Assembly (NCBI RefSeq): GCF_010367455.1
Contig: NZ_WRPR01000016.1
Coordinates: 1-64,000 of the forward strand
DNA: 64,000 nt
Direction: 5' to 3'
DNA from: Candidatus Laterigemmans baculatus
Lineage (GTDB): Bacteria > Planctomycetota > Planctomycetia > Pirellulales > Pirellulaceae
The notes beneath the pieces were generated by a model. The model was not told where the DNA came from, searched no databases, and saw only the letters and a list, made by a program, of their open reading frames with translations. Position numbers and translations under genes: made by a program. Positions within the stretch are counted from its first letter, which is position 1; each line of letters opens with the position of its first letter. Below are positions 34,323 through 43,103 of this stretch, in pieces.

Positions 34323-34333
34323 TGAACGGGATC

Positions 34334-34555
34334 CTACGGTTTGCGCCGCAGCAGGTGAAGTGCCTCGGCCCGCACGAGCGAAAGCTGCTCGCTAAGTTCC
34401 GCGAGCGCCGCCAGGTCGGCCCGTTCCTGATCGCTCAGCTGACCTTCGTTGTTTCGGTCCATCAACTCCTGAAGGCGTTTGTCAGCATGTTCCGGCAGGC
34501 GTAGCATCGTGATGCTTTCAACCCATTCCAGGGGGGCGTCCACCGTCACATTCAT
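34334..34555 (-). CDS. small hypothetical protein paired with HNH endonuclease
   Basis: The 73-residue acidic, mostly helical protein (ADKRLQELMDRNNEG, LSDQERADLAALAEL) has GGAG 7 bases before its ATG. It directly precedes the HNH gene with an 11-base gap, a layout reminiscent of small-partner/toxin pairs. An antitoxin or regulatory role is a guess. No DNA-binding motif is obvious. Confidence 0.7.
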   Translation of the reverse strand: MNVTVDAPLEWVESITMLRLPEHADKRLQELMDRNNEGQLSDQERADLAALAELSEQLSLVRAEALHLLRRKP

Positions 34556-34677
34556 TTCCGTTCTCCAGGAAGCCAGGCTAACGCGTCCATTGTAGCGTGC
34601 ATCCGCAAGTCGGCGAAGAACAGAAGCCAGTCCAGATGCGGAGAGTGTCTCGCCCCAGGAACGCGAAGGTCATGTCG

Positions 34678-34697
34678 CCACACCTACGTTGGTGTGG
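34678..34697. repeat. 7-bp hairpin beyond transposase end
   Basis: CCACACC and GGTGTGG are perfect inverted arms around TACGTT, just past the stop of the broken transposase. There is no T-run, so it may mark the element end. Confidence 0.45.
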
Positions 34698-34701
34698 GGG
34701 G

Positions 34702-35691
34702 CTATGCCGCCCGCCGGTAAGACTTCAGGTGGCCGCCCAGTTCGCTGTAGCACTCGAGCCGGTGCTTCGCCAAGTCGACCGCAGGCGGCTCTCCACCATC
34801 CCGCACTGGCGGCAAATGGTCCCGTTCGGTGTGGCCACGGCGGTGATTGTACCAGTCCTGCGCGACATGAAGGATGTGGTCCAGGTGCCGCTCGCTGATT
34901 ACGCAGAACGCGTTCAGGACCTCGTGTTTCAACGTCTGGATCACCCGCTCGACGAATGCCTGCAGGTTCGGTGACCGCGGGCACGTCTTCTTGATCTTGC
35001 AGCCGGTGGACCGGAAGACCTCGTCGAACGGGGCTCCGTACTTCGTGTCCTGGTCTCGCTGCACGATCTCGCGGGGCAGGATTTCCTCCTGCAGACGCAT
35101 TTGGAAATTGCAGGCTTGCTGCGTCGTCCAGTCGGCGTTCGGATTTGCCGTGCAGGGCGAGACCCAGATTCGCCTCGTCCCCACGTGGATAAAGACGAGG
35201 AAATACAGGTCGACCATGCCTGTGAGCGTCCACTTTCGTTTGCAGGCGAAGTCGCATTGCCACAGGGTGTCAGCGTCGCGTTTCAGAAAATCGGAGCAGG
35301 TATCCGGGTGGTCCTGCGGCTGCGGCCCGAGCCCCGCTTCCACGAGCACGTTCTTGACGGTCTGGCGGGACACCGTGTGGCCAAGCCGCAGCATCGCCTG
35401 AATGATCTTCGTGTAGCCCCAGCCGGTCTCTTTCCGGATGCGGATGATCGTCTCGCTCAGGCTCTCGTCGATTTGTGGGCGCCCGGGCTTATTGCCCGTC
35501 TTCGACTTCGGCCGCTTCTCCGGGGTCTCTTCGATGCTCCGCACCTACCGGCGGAACGTCGAATAGCTGACGATCGAGATTAGGTCCTTGATGCCCGGTC
35601 CGAGCTTCTTGCCGTGGCGGATCAGCCGTCGGCGCTCCTGATTGTTCAGCGTGATCCGCTGGGGCTGGTGGATGGCGGCGGAATGGCACCG
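34702..35691 (-). pseudogene. broken DDE transposase (in-frame TAG)
   Basis: An intact-looking 280-codon integrase core (WQCDFACKRKW, QRDQDTKYG, NLQAFVERVIQTLK) begins at a GTG at 35544. The frame clearly continues upstream through a TAG (35545-35547) into the expected N-terminal helical region (RITLNNQERRRLIRHGKK, then SYSTFRR). Aligned by eye with the intact transposase at 32650, the TAG falls where that protein has Trp in TILRWHRQL, so a TGG-to-TAG change is the simplest explanation. Upstream of 35691 the frame hits TGA with no usual start codon, so the 5' end is also damaged. Same C-terminal SYRRAA as its neighbour. Confidence 0.82.
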
Positions 35692-35747
35692 TCACAGCGC
35701 CTCGCGATCCCCCAAGAATGGCGAGAGTCGCCCTGTACATCGCTGGG

Positions 35748-35810
35748 GTGACAGCGGGGTTAACTCAAGTGACAGCGGGGTTAACAGACTTGTGTTAACC
35801 AGGCTGTCAG
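35748..35810. repeat. TGACAGCGGGGTTAAC direct and inverted repeats
   Basis: A 17-base unit GTGACAGCGGGGTTAAC occurs twice in direct orientation (35748-35764 and 35769-35785). An inverted, slightly diverged copy follows (about 35792-35810, GTTAACCAGGCTGTCA). The layout suggests stacked insertion-sequence ends. Confidence 0.7.
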
Positions 35811-35993
35811 TCGCATTCTCAAAGCGCTCTCTACTCCGCCCCCACCTCTGGCTAGAAAATTACGTAAGAGCGTTCTTCGGCTGAAAGATCGAAAGGGATT
35901 CGGAATCGCTAAGTGGCTGCAAATGCAGCAGTTACGGAATTTGAAAACAGAAACCTTTTCCGAAGAGGGTTCTTTACGGGGAGAGCCGGAGCA

Positions 35994-37370
35994 TTAGGCG
36001 ATCACATCGGTCACGACGTTGCCGTGGACGTCGGTGAGGCGGAAGTCTCGACCCGAGTAGCGATAGGTCAGCCGCTCGTGGTCGAGCCCCATCAGGTGCA
36101 GGATCGTGGCGTGCAGGTCGTGCACGTGCACCGGGTTTTCCACGGCCGTCGCGCCATACTCGTCCGAAACGCCGTGGCTGTAGCCTCCCTTCACCCCTCC
36201 GCCCGCCAGAAAACAGGTGAAATTGCGATTGTAATGCCCACGGCCTTGAGGAGTGAGGTCTTCCCAGGGCGTGCGGCCAAACTCCGAACAACCCACTAGC
36301 AGCGTCTCTTCCAGCAAGCCGCGACGCTTGAGGTCGGTGATCAACGCGGCGATCGGCTGATCGACGTTTCGGCTCAGATTCTCATGCAGCTTCATGTCGC
36401 GGTGATTGTCCCAATTGGTGTTCGAGCCGACATCGAACAGCTGCACCACACGGACGCCGCGTTCCACCAGTCGTCTGGCGATCAGGCACTGCGCGGCGAA
36501 CGAGGCTGGGTCGCCTGCCTCCGGGCCGTACAGATCTAGCACATGCTGCGGCTCGCGTGAGATATCGAGCGCTTCGGGGGCTTGCTGCATCAGTCCCCTC
36601 GCGGTTTGCAGGCTAGTGATGCGAGACTGCAATTCGGGCGCATCTGCATGCCGCTCCAGGTGAGCCTGATTCAAGTCACTCAACATCATGCGTTCCAGAT
36701 CCTGCCGGCGAACCGAAGGAATGGCGCTGGTCAGATCGGGAAGTGAATCGGGCCCGGGAATAAACCGCGTCCCTTTGTGGCAGCCGGGCAGGAAGCCGGA
36801 ATCCCATGCCAGATAAGCGTTGTATGGTTCCTTGGCCGCCAGTACGACATAGGGCGGGAGACTGGTGTTTCGGGTCCCCAGTCCATAACTGATCCAGGCG
36901 CCGATGCTTGGCATGGGGAACGTGATCGAACCGGTGAGCATGCCCAGCGTCGCCGCGGAGTGGCCCCCCGAGTCTCCCCGCACCGTGTGCAGGAAACAGA
37001 TATCATCGACGACTGAGCCGACGTGCGGAAACAGTTCGGAAACCATCTTGCCGCAATCGCCGTAAGGCTGGAACTTCCAATCCGTGCCCTTGAGCGGCCG
37101 TTGATTATTGCCGATCGTCTTGCCGTGGTCTTGGTTCAACTGCGGCTTGTGATCGAACGTGTCGACGTGCGACAGCCCGCCGGTGAAAAAGAAAAAGATG
37201 AGGTGCTTCGCTCTGGCCGGAAAATGCCCTGGTTTTGGCGCCAGCGGATGACCGCCCCCCAGTTCCGCCGCCAGTGTCAGCTGGCGATGCAGGGCCAACT
37301 CTCCGGCGGTGCCCAGTGCGGCGGCGCTTGACAAAAACGCGCGGCGGTCAAGTCGATGTTTCTGTGCCAT
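35994..37370 (-). CDS. DUF1501 family protein (Tat leader)
   Basis: The 458-residue protein begins with a twin-arginine-like leader (RLDRRAFLSSAAALGTAG). It then shows the alkaline-phosphatase-superfamily-like DUF1501 fold: LIFFFFTGGLSHVDTFDHKP, GDSGGHSAATLGMLTG, and the VGCSEFGRTPW segment. These proteins are a hallmark of Planctomycetes and are nearly always paired with PSCyt/DUF1553 genes, as here (23-base gap upstream). Proposed to be exported and to act with the partner on polysaccharides or related substrates; biochemistry unproven. Confidence 0.9.
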   Translation of the reverse strand: MAQKHRLDRRAFLSSAAALGTAGELALHRQLTLAAELGGGHPLAPKPGHFPARAKHLIFFFFTGGLSHVDTFDHKPQLNQDHGKTIGNNQRPLKGTDWKFQPYGDCGKMVSELFPHVGSVVDDICFLHTVRGDSGGHSAATLGMLTGSITFPMPSIGAWISYGLGTRNTSLPPYVVLAAKEPYNAYLAWDSGFLPGCHKGTRFIPGPDSLPDLTSAIPSVRRQDLERMMLSDLNQAHLERHADAPELQSRITSLQTARGLMQQAPEALDISREPQHVLDLYGPEAGDPASFAAQCLIARRLVERGVRVVQLFDVGSNTNWDNHRDMKLHENLSRNVDQPIAALITDLKRRGLLEETLLVGCSEFGRTPWEDLTPQGRGHYNRNFTCFLAGGGVKGGYSHGVSDEYGATAVENPVHVHDLHATILHLMGLDHERLTYRYSGRDFRLTDVHGNVVTDVIA

Positions 37371-37393
37371 GACAAACCAATTCGTCTTTGTAT

Positions 37394-39652
37394 TCAGTCA
37401 ACGTACATCAACTCATTCGACGCCAACAGCGTTCGCACCAGTGCCGACCAGGCCTCGAACTCGCGAGCCTCAGCGGCGATTCCCTCCGCTGCCAACACTT
37501 CTTCATACCGCTCTAGAAATTCCGCGGCTTGCGATTGCTCGCTGGCCGAAGGGGGCCGGGCATAGAGGCTGAGGTAAGCATGCTGCAGCCGCGAAGTTCC
37601 CTGAGGCTCGGTAGCGATCAACCGCTGCGCAAAACCCGCCGCCTGCTCGTGGACCAGCTCATTGTTGAACAGAAATAACCCCTGCTGCGGCAAAGCTGAA
37701 TTGTCGCGGATCGCCGTGGAGAGACTGGGATCAGCGCCGTTGAACAGGGACAAAAAAGGATGTGCATGCAGCCGCTGAACCATCAGATAGACGCTGCGAT
37801 GGTTCGAAGGATAGCTGCCCGGATTGAATTGATGGTGAGCCGTGAACTTCCACTTGGAAGGCTCCGGAAAAGGGTGCGGACCGGGGCGTGCCAGATCCAG
37901 CGTGCCGCCGAGCGTCAGAAGCGTGTCGCGGAACGCCTCGGCGTCGAGCCGGCGACGCTCGAACCGCCAATACCACCTGTTGCCCGTGTCCTGCTCGTCG
38001 CTGGCGGCATCGTGCTCGGTGGACATCTGATAGGTTTTCGAGAGCATGATCTTGCGATGCATCTCCTTCATCGACCATCCCGACGCAATGAATTCGTTGG
38101 CTAACCAGTCGAGCAATTGCGGATGGGTCGGAGGCGTGCCGCGATATCCGAAATCGGAGGGAGTGGCCACGAGCGGCTTGCCGAAGTGAAATTGCCAGAG
38201 GCGGTTGGCCATCACGCGTGCGGTGAGGAAGTCGGCTTTGGTGGTGAGCCATCGAGCCAATTCGAGCCGGCCGCTCGACCCTTCAGCAATCGACAGGCCT
38301 TCGGGGTCCAAGACGCGCGGCACGCCGCGCGGGACCGCTTCGCCCAAGTCGCTTGGGTTGCCCGCTTTTTGAATCTTTGCATCGAGCGGTTCGGATTCCG
38401 AAACGGCGTACGCCGTGGGGATGGTTTCCGCGGAGTCAGCCTCCTCTCGCTGACGCAACTCGTCGGCAGGTATGAGCGGTGCGAAGTGCGTCTGCTTGCG
38501 GACTTCTTCGGCCCCCGGGAACGGATACTGTGTGCTGGCAAAGATGCCATACAAGGCGTAATAGTCGTGCTGCGACAGGGGCTCGAATTTATGATCGTGA
38601 CAGCGTGCACAGCGGAGCGACAACCCTAGGAGTGCGGGCCCGACGGTCGCCAGCGTGTCTTCGATCACGATGTGCATGTCTTCCAACTCACGCGTCCCCA
38701 TCCGCTTGGCCTGTGCGATAAAGCCGGTGGCGATGACCAGTCGCTCATACTCTTCCCGCGGCGCTTCGCGGGCCAGCAGATCCCCGGCCAACTGCTCGTG
38801 CAGGAAACGGTCGTAGGGAACGTCGGCGTTAAAAGCGTCCACCACGTAATCGCGATAGAGATATGCCTGCGGGATCGGATAATCGGAGTTGTCGCCGGCC
38901 GTGTCCGCATATCGGACCAGGTCCAGCCAGTAGCGTCCCCACCGCTCGCCGTACCTCGGCGAAGCGAGCAACTCGTCGATCACCGCGGCAAACGCCTCGG
39001 GTCGATCGTCCGCGACGAAGGCTTCAACTTGTTCCGCGGTCGGCGGCAGCCCGATCAAGTCGTAGTAAGCCCGCCGCAGCAGCACATGTTTGTCGGCGGG
39101 CCCGTTGGGCCGCAGGCCTTGCGGATGACGCGCGGCAGAGACGAAGCGATCGATCGGATCCTCTCCCCAGCCGGTCGGATCCTCTGGCAGGGGAACATCC
39201 GCCAGCGGTTGAAACGCCCAGTGGGTAGTCGGAGAATCTGGGCCGACCGCCACCGTCTTGGGCCACTTCGCCCCAGCGGCGATCCAGGCGGTCAGATCGG
39301 CAATGGCCCCGTCTGAGAGCGGCTCTTCCGGCGGCATCTGAACCGGCTGGTCGTCATCATGCTTTAGCGCAAGGATCAGCAAGCTTCGCTCCGGGTCGCC
39401 CGGGACAACCGCCGGGCCATGCTCGCCCCCTTGGAGCAACGCTTCCCGCGAATCGAGCCGCAATTCGCCGCTGGCGACATCGGGGCCGTGGCACTGAACG
39501 CACGCTTCGGCCAGCACCGGACGAATGCGAGTTTCGAAAAAGGTCGCGTCAGCCCGGTCGGCCGCCGTTTCCTGTCCTACGGCGGTGTGAAGCGAACCGG
39601 CACAGGACGCTACAAATCCACCGAACAGCACCCGCACGTACCAACGAGACAT
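37394..39652 (-). CDS. PSCyt1-DUF1549-DUF1553 (PSD1) cytochrome-like protein
   Basis: The 752-residue exported protein has a signal sequence after the Met at 39652 (VRVLFGGFVASCAGSLHTAVG). An N-terminal cytochrome-c-like PSCyt1 domain follows with one CXXCH heme motif (ACVQCHGPD). Then DUF1549 (PSCyt2, with a second CARCHDHKF site) and DUF1553 (PSD1, ANRLWQFHFGKPLV, DWLANEFIASGWSMKEMH). The frame up to 39775 adds a non-family leader and is rejected. It is first in a two-gene operon with the DUF1501 gene. Probably a periplasmic heme protein of unknown redox role. Confidence 0.9.
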   Translation of the reverse strand: MSRWYVRVLFGGFVASCAGSLHTAVGQETAADRADATFFETRIRPVLAEACVQCHGPDVASGELRLDSREALLQGGEHGPAVVPGDPERSLLILALKHDDDQPVQMPPEEPLSDGAIADLTAWIAAGAKWPKTVAVGPDSPTTHWAFQPLADVPLPEDPTGWGEDPIDRFVSAARHPQGLRPNGPADKHVLLRRAYYDLIGLPPTAEQVEAFVADDRPEAFAAVIDELLASPRYGERWGRYWLDLVRYADTAGDNSDYPIPQAYLYRDYVVDAFNADVPYDRFLHEQLAGDLLAREAPREEYERLVIATGFIAQAKRMGTRELEDMHIVIEDTLATVGPALLGLSLRCARCHDHKFEPLSQHDYYALYGIFASTQYPFPGAEEVRKQTHFAPLIPADELRQREEADSAETIPTAYAVSESEPLDAKIQKAGNPSDLGEAVPRGVPRVLDPEGLSIAEGSSGRLELARWLTTKADFLTARVMANRLWQFHFGKPLVATPSDFGYRGTPPTHPQLLDWLANEFIASGWSMKEMHRKIMLSKTYQMSTEHDAASDEQDTGNRWYWRFERRRLDAEAFRDTLLTLGGTLDLARPGPHPFPEPSKWKFTAHHQFNPGSYPSNHRSVYLMVQRLHAHPFLSLFNGADPSLSTAIRDNSALPQQGLFLFNNELVHEQAAGFAQRLIATEPQGTSRLQHAYLSLYARPPSASEQSQAAEFLERYEEVLAAEGIAAEAREFEAWSALVRTLLASNELMYVD

Positions 39653-39875
39653 GGCTGACCTCGAGCAACAATTGAGCGCGTCCGTGAGTTTCAGTTGAAG
39701 TCTAGCGTACCACTGTAGCGCTCCCCCATCAATTATTCCGTCCACCCTCCCTGGAAAGCGGTACGATGGGAGCATTACGACATGGCCGTCCTGATCGTAA
39801 CCGCGCTTGTGTCGACGGGGGGAGTAAGACGCGAGTCTGTCGGCTTATCTCGAGGTCCCTTTTCTCCGGTCATGT

Positions 39876-40730
39876 ATGTCCCAGCAGCCAGGCACAACGC
39901 CGTCCCCGACTGATCCCTATCAGTGGATCATCGAGCAGTTGCGGGCGCCCCCGCCGCCCGGGCCCGCTGGGAAACGGTCCGCGTCAAAGAAGTCCGCCGC
40001 CGCTTCGAACACGTGCCTGATCGTCGAAGCGCTGCCCGGGGACAATACGGCTGAGGACGTCGCTGCGGCCTACAGCAATTGGCGCCGCGCGCCCGAGATC
40101 TTTCGGCCGCTGGTCATGGCATGGCGCGCCGATGCACCCAGCGGCCGCAGTTACTTTCTGTTCATCTGGAATCCGGTGAAGCGTGAGTCTCTGCCACGAT
40201 TTAGGAAGTTCTTCGAAGTCACCGGCCGGCGGTTCGGAGAACTTCGAGAAGATCTGATCGGCAGGGTCGGATCCGAAAAGGTCGATCTTCGCAGTTGCCG
40301 TCTTGTCCACCACGACGACATTGTCTCGGCAGAGTCTCGTGACCGGACGCTCAAGAAACATCGGCGAGAATCCACAAGGGTAGGCCGATTTGGCGTGCCA
40401 TTATCGAAACAACTATTGGCAAACCGCACCGGAGCTTGCGAATGCGTGCAGTCCTGGGAATTTAGCACCGAGAGCGACGCGCATGACGAGGAATTCGTCA
40501 AACGAAGTTACGCGGAAGCGGATGAGGCTCATACCTCAATTGAGCACTGTTTGAACGATGTGTATGGTCCTCCCGTGAGCACCGGCGAATCGCATCGAGA
40601 GATCCCGCATGGCGGCATCATCCGCTACACACTCTGGCAGCTGGACCAACGGAAGCTGTATCTGGTCACGATCCACGAAGGAATCGGTCTTCCGATTGAG
40701 CTAATCCTTGGAGCGCTCGCCCGCAAATAG
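39876..40730 (+). CDS. hypothetical protein
   Basis: The 284-residue protein has a Pro-rich N-terminus (APPPPGPAGKRSASKK) and an otherwise globular composition without a signal peptide or membrane segment. Visible segments such as PVKRESLPRFRKFFEVTGRRF and IIRYTLWQLDQRKLYLVTIHEG look structured. No family recognised. It is divergent from the PSCyt gene and has a 223-base upstream spacer. Confidence 0.55.
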   Translation: MSQQPGTTPSPTDPYQWIIEQLRAPPPPGPAGKRSASKKSAAASNTCLIVEALPGDNTAEDVAAAYSNWRRAPEIFRPLVMAWRADAPSGRSYFLFIWNPVKRESLPRFRKFFEVTGRRFGELREDLIGRVGSEKVDLRSCRLVHHDDIVSAESRDRTLKKHRRESTRVGRFGVPLSKQLLANRTGACECVQSWEFSTESDAHDEEFVKRSYAEADEAHTSIEHCLNDVYGPPVSTGESHREIPHGGIIRYTLWQLDQRKLYLVTIHEGIGLPIELILGALARK

Positions 40731-40784
40731 CACCCGCCTCCGTGCCCCGCTCTGAGCGAAATGCGATCACCGATGTACTGATGA

Positions 40785-40866
40785 AACAACCACGAATGAC
40801 ACGAATGACACGAATCAGTCGAATGGGTTCGCGGACGGAAAGGGACCGCGGATAGCACGGATGCGG
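40785..40866 (-). repeat. dispersed repeat, inverted copy 3
   Basis: CAACCACGAATGACACGAAT and following GGGACCGCGGATAGCACGGA read on the minus strand resemble the blocks at about 25985-26135 and 27396-27505. Intergenic, before the acetyltransferase gene. Confidence 0.5.
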
Positions 40867-40885
40867 ATTGGTGCACGGAATAAGA

Positions 40886-41356
40886 ATGCGAACTTTCGAG
40901 ATCCGCCGAGCCGACAATTCGGACTCAGCACAAGTCGCTTACGTACTTGATGCGGCTTTTTCGCCGCTGCGGACGGTTTATGTGCCGACCCGCGAGGCTG
41001 TCCAGCGACAAGAGCAACTGCCTTCGGCGATGCGAGTGGTCGCAGAAGTCGCTGGGCGGGTCGTTGCCACCGTCGAAGTGGATCAAGGCCGGCACAATTT
41101 GAACTTGATTGGATTTGCCGTTCACCCGAGCTTCCAGCGTCAGGGGATCGGGCGTGCGCTCGTCGACTGGATTGCAGCACATTTTGCCGCCCCCGCAATG
41201 GAACTCGCCACCATTCGAGAGACTGGAAACGTGCCTGTGTTTGAGCGAATGGGGTTTGAGGTCATGGGCGAGAGGGTGGCTGACTGGTGCGAGAGTGGTC
41301 AATTCGAGTGCTTGCACGAAGTCACGATGTCAAAGTCGCTCGCATCGTTCGATTGA
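40886..41356 (+). CDS. GNAT-family N-acetyltransferase
   Basis: The 156-residue protein carries the acetyl-CoA-binding motif A (VHPSFQRQGIGRALVDW) on the fourth strand/helix and the FERMGFEVMGERV motif B ending. The ATG at 40886 is preferred over a TTG at 40868, since the family N-terminus begins with the FEIRRAD strand. Acyl acceptor unknown. Isolated gene with weak upstream GGA. Confidence 0.87.
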   Translation: MRTFEIRRADNSDSAQVAYVLDAAFSPLRTVYVPTREAVQRQEQLPSAMRVVAEVAGRVVATVEVDQGRHNLNLIGFAVHPSFQRQGIGRALVDWIAAHFAAPAMELATIRETGNVPVFERMGFEVMGERVADWCESGQFECLHEVTMSKSLASFD

Positions 41357-41615
41357 GGGCAGCCATTGCTGGCCGCCCTCCCCGCACGCTGTGAGACGCC
41401 GTCGCTGGCGGCTCCGCACTCGGTCCGTTGTTCGCAATGCCGGGAGCGCTCGCGCTTTCACCGAGTTGTCCGAGGTCGTGCGACAAAGCGGCCTTGTCTC
41501 CGTTTGGTTGACGCGCCCCCGGTGGCTGGCGAGAATGCGCCGCCGCGGTCTCACAATCCGGTGGGAAAAGTTCCGTCCGCACCGTTCTTGCCGGTATGGC
41601 CGGTGGTAAAGAAGT

Positions 41616-42167
41616 TTGGCACTTCGAGCAGATACGTTCTCCAGTGGCACGCGAGATTTTTTGGTGACAAGCCGACCCACTCATCAGATCAGCAGAGTTC
41701 CTCGCTGGCCGCGATTCTCGCTAAAACATTTGTTGCTTGGAGCTGTGCTTGTCGCTCTCCTAGTGGCGAACTTTGCCAATCACCGAAAGATTGCATATCT
41801 GAGAGCTGAGTTTGCCGACCTCAAACGCGACGTGAATGCACAGCGGCCGCTATCCGAACGGGAGGTCGCCACGCAGTTTCACGACCGCCTTTCAACTGTC
41901 GTCGACTCGAACAGGGACACAATGGGAGTGATCAACGTCTCCGTGAGAGACGTCCGGTACTCTTCAGCTGCAGATTCGTACAAGGTGGAATTTGCATGGA
42001 CCGACGCGACTGACCATAAAACATGGTTTGCGGAGGTTATACTCAAGTCGGACGGATACGGTTCCTACACTAGTCTCATCCGTAACGAGCCGTTCATTAC
42101 TCCGCTTGGGTACAAAAATGGCGTCCCCATTGAAGTCAAGACGCCTTCGCCCTTGTCCGACGCGTAG
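41616..42167 (+). CDS. membrane-anchored hypothetical protein
   Basis: A Pro/Arg-rich start is followed by one transmembrane helix (LKHLLLGAVLVALLVANFA), a short coiled segment, and a beta-rich domain (MGVINVSVRDVRYSSAADSY). The start is unclear: only a TTG (41616) or later codons are available, with no strong ribosome-binding site. This N-terminal design is common in Planctomycetes small envelope proteins. Function unknown. Confidence 0.5.
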   Translation: MALRADTFSSGTRDFLVTSRPTHQISRVPRWPRFSLKHLLLGAVLVALLVANFANHRKIAYLRAEFADLKRDVNAQRPLSEREVATQFHDRLSTVVDSNRDTMGVINVSVRDVRYSSAADSYKVEFAWTDATDHKTWFAEVILKSDGYGSYTSLIRNEPFITPLGYKNGVPIEVKTPSPLSDA

Positions 42168-42334
42168 CCGGTACGCGATTGGCCGAACAACGCAGTTAGA
42201 ATGCGTCTTAGATCCTGATCCACAGGTTATGAAAGTCTGAGGCCACTTCCGGCTGGTGAATTTTTGCAGCCTTGGCAGCGCGCTTTACACCACTACGATT
42301 TCGCCGTCAGGAATTGACTCTTTGCGGTCCAGCA

Positions 42335-42829
42335 CTACCTTCGCCGTTCCAGGTCTCGGAGCGTCAGATCTGGGGCAAAACTGCGCCCAATGTTGTTTCT
42401 CGATAGGTCAAAAGATGGCCAGCCGCCGACGTTCGATGTTCGGATCCCGGGGTGGGACGGCAGAAACTCTTGGGGTGACGACTGGTACCACGCCGTGTCG
42501 TCGTCCGGGTCGTACAGGACGCCGATGATTCTCGGCATGACGAACGGCTCTGCCGGGGCTGACCGATATCTCCCCCTGATCGTCGTCATGTCGTCGATGA
42601 TCCCGGTGACGTAGCTGTCTCCGAGGTGAAGCTCGAAGGGAACGGCGAATCCCTCAACGACCAGCAGGTCGTGCTCCCGGAGTGCCTGCCGCAGCGACTC
42701 ATCTGCCAGTATCTCCGCCTCCAGTTGAATCCGATTCATCGTGGTGTCGAGCAGTAGTCCAGGCAGCTTCTCGATCGGGAGGCACTCTGGATCGAATTCG
42801 ATTGGCAAAGCGAGATTCGTTGCGGACAT
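42335..42829 (-). CDS. hypothetical soluble protein
   Basis: The 164-residue protein starts at an ATG with AGGAG at 7-base spacing, which fixes the start over the longer frame to 43012. Helical and beta segments are visible (LQAEILADESLRQALREHDLL, YVTGIIDDMTTI), with an acidic loop (YDPDDDTAWY). No signal peptide. Unassigned; it may act with neighbouring accessory genes. Confidence 0.6.
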   Translation of the reverse strand: MSATNLALPIEFDPECLPIEKLPGLLLDTTMNRIQLEAEILADESLRQALREHDLLVVEGFAVPFELHLGDSYVTGIIDDMTTIRGRYRSAPAEPFVMPRIIGVLYDPDDDTAWYQSSPQEFLPSHPGIRTSNVGGWPSFDLSRNNIGRSFAPDLTLRDLERRR

Positions 42830-43103
42830 CGGGGGGCTCCTGAGCTTGAGTGCGTGAAGTAGTCGGTCGGGCCGACAAGATGCACTCCGCTCCTGACACG
42901 TTTGGTCACACACCCGAAGAAAATTTTTTTTCTCCCCAGCGGTGGGGGAGCGTTCGATCACGGCAGAGATCCCATCGCGCTGCGCCCGTTCGATCGGGCG
43001 AGCCTTCAGCACCGTGTCATTTGTGCAAGCCGCTTATTTTTGAATGGGAAGTCGGGTGTCGTAATTGACGTGGGAATATTCCGTCGATTTGAAAGCGAAT
43101 CGA

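Larger units (their letters stand above)
32600..35810. mobile_element. transposase-rich accessory segment (limits approximate)
   Basis: Two related DDE transposase genes on the minus strand (one intact, one broken) bracket an HNH endonuclease and a small partner gene. A cluster of TGACAGCGGGGTTAAC-type repeats lies at the right end. Exact element boundaries and target duplications could not be fixed by reading. Confidence 0.55.

Noticed and set aside
34702-35691. TAG as a recoded (pyrrolysine) codon in the second transposase
   Set aside because: Alignment puts Trp at this site, the 5' end lacks a start codon too, and no recoding machinery is visible; simple inactivation is enough.
35786-35993. 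Plus-strand frame with RKSVLRLKDRKGFGIAKWL
   Set aside because: It begins right after a TAA without a start codon and overlaps repeats; at best a remnant of a gene end.
28707-36000. Integrated prophage or integrative element at tRNA-Asn
   Set aside because: No integrase of the tyrosine type, no phage structural genes, and no repeat of the tRNA 3' end was found.
41357-41609. Plus-strand continuation after the acetyltransferase
   Set aside because: No start codon with a ribosome-binding site, and overlapping frames on both strands are equally open; probably non-coding.
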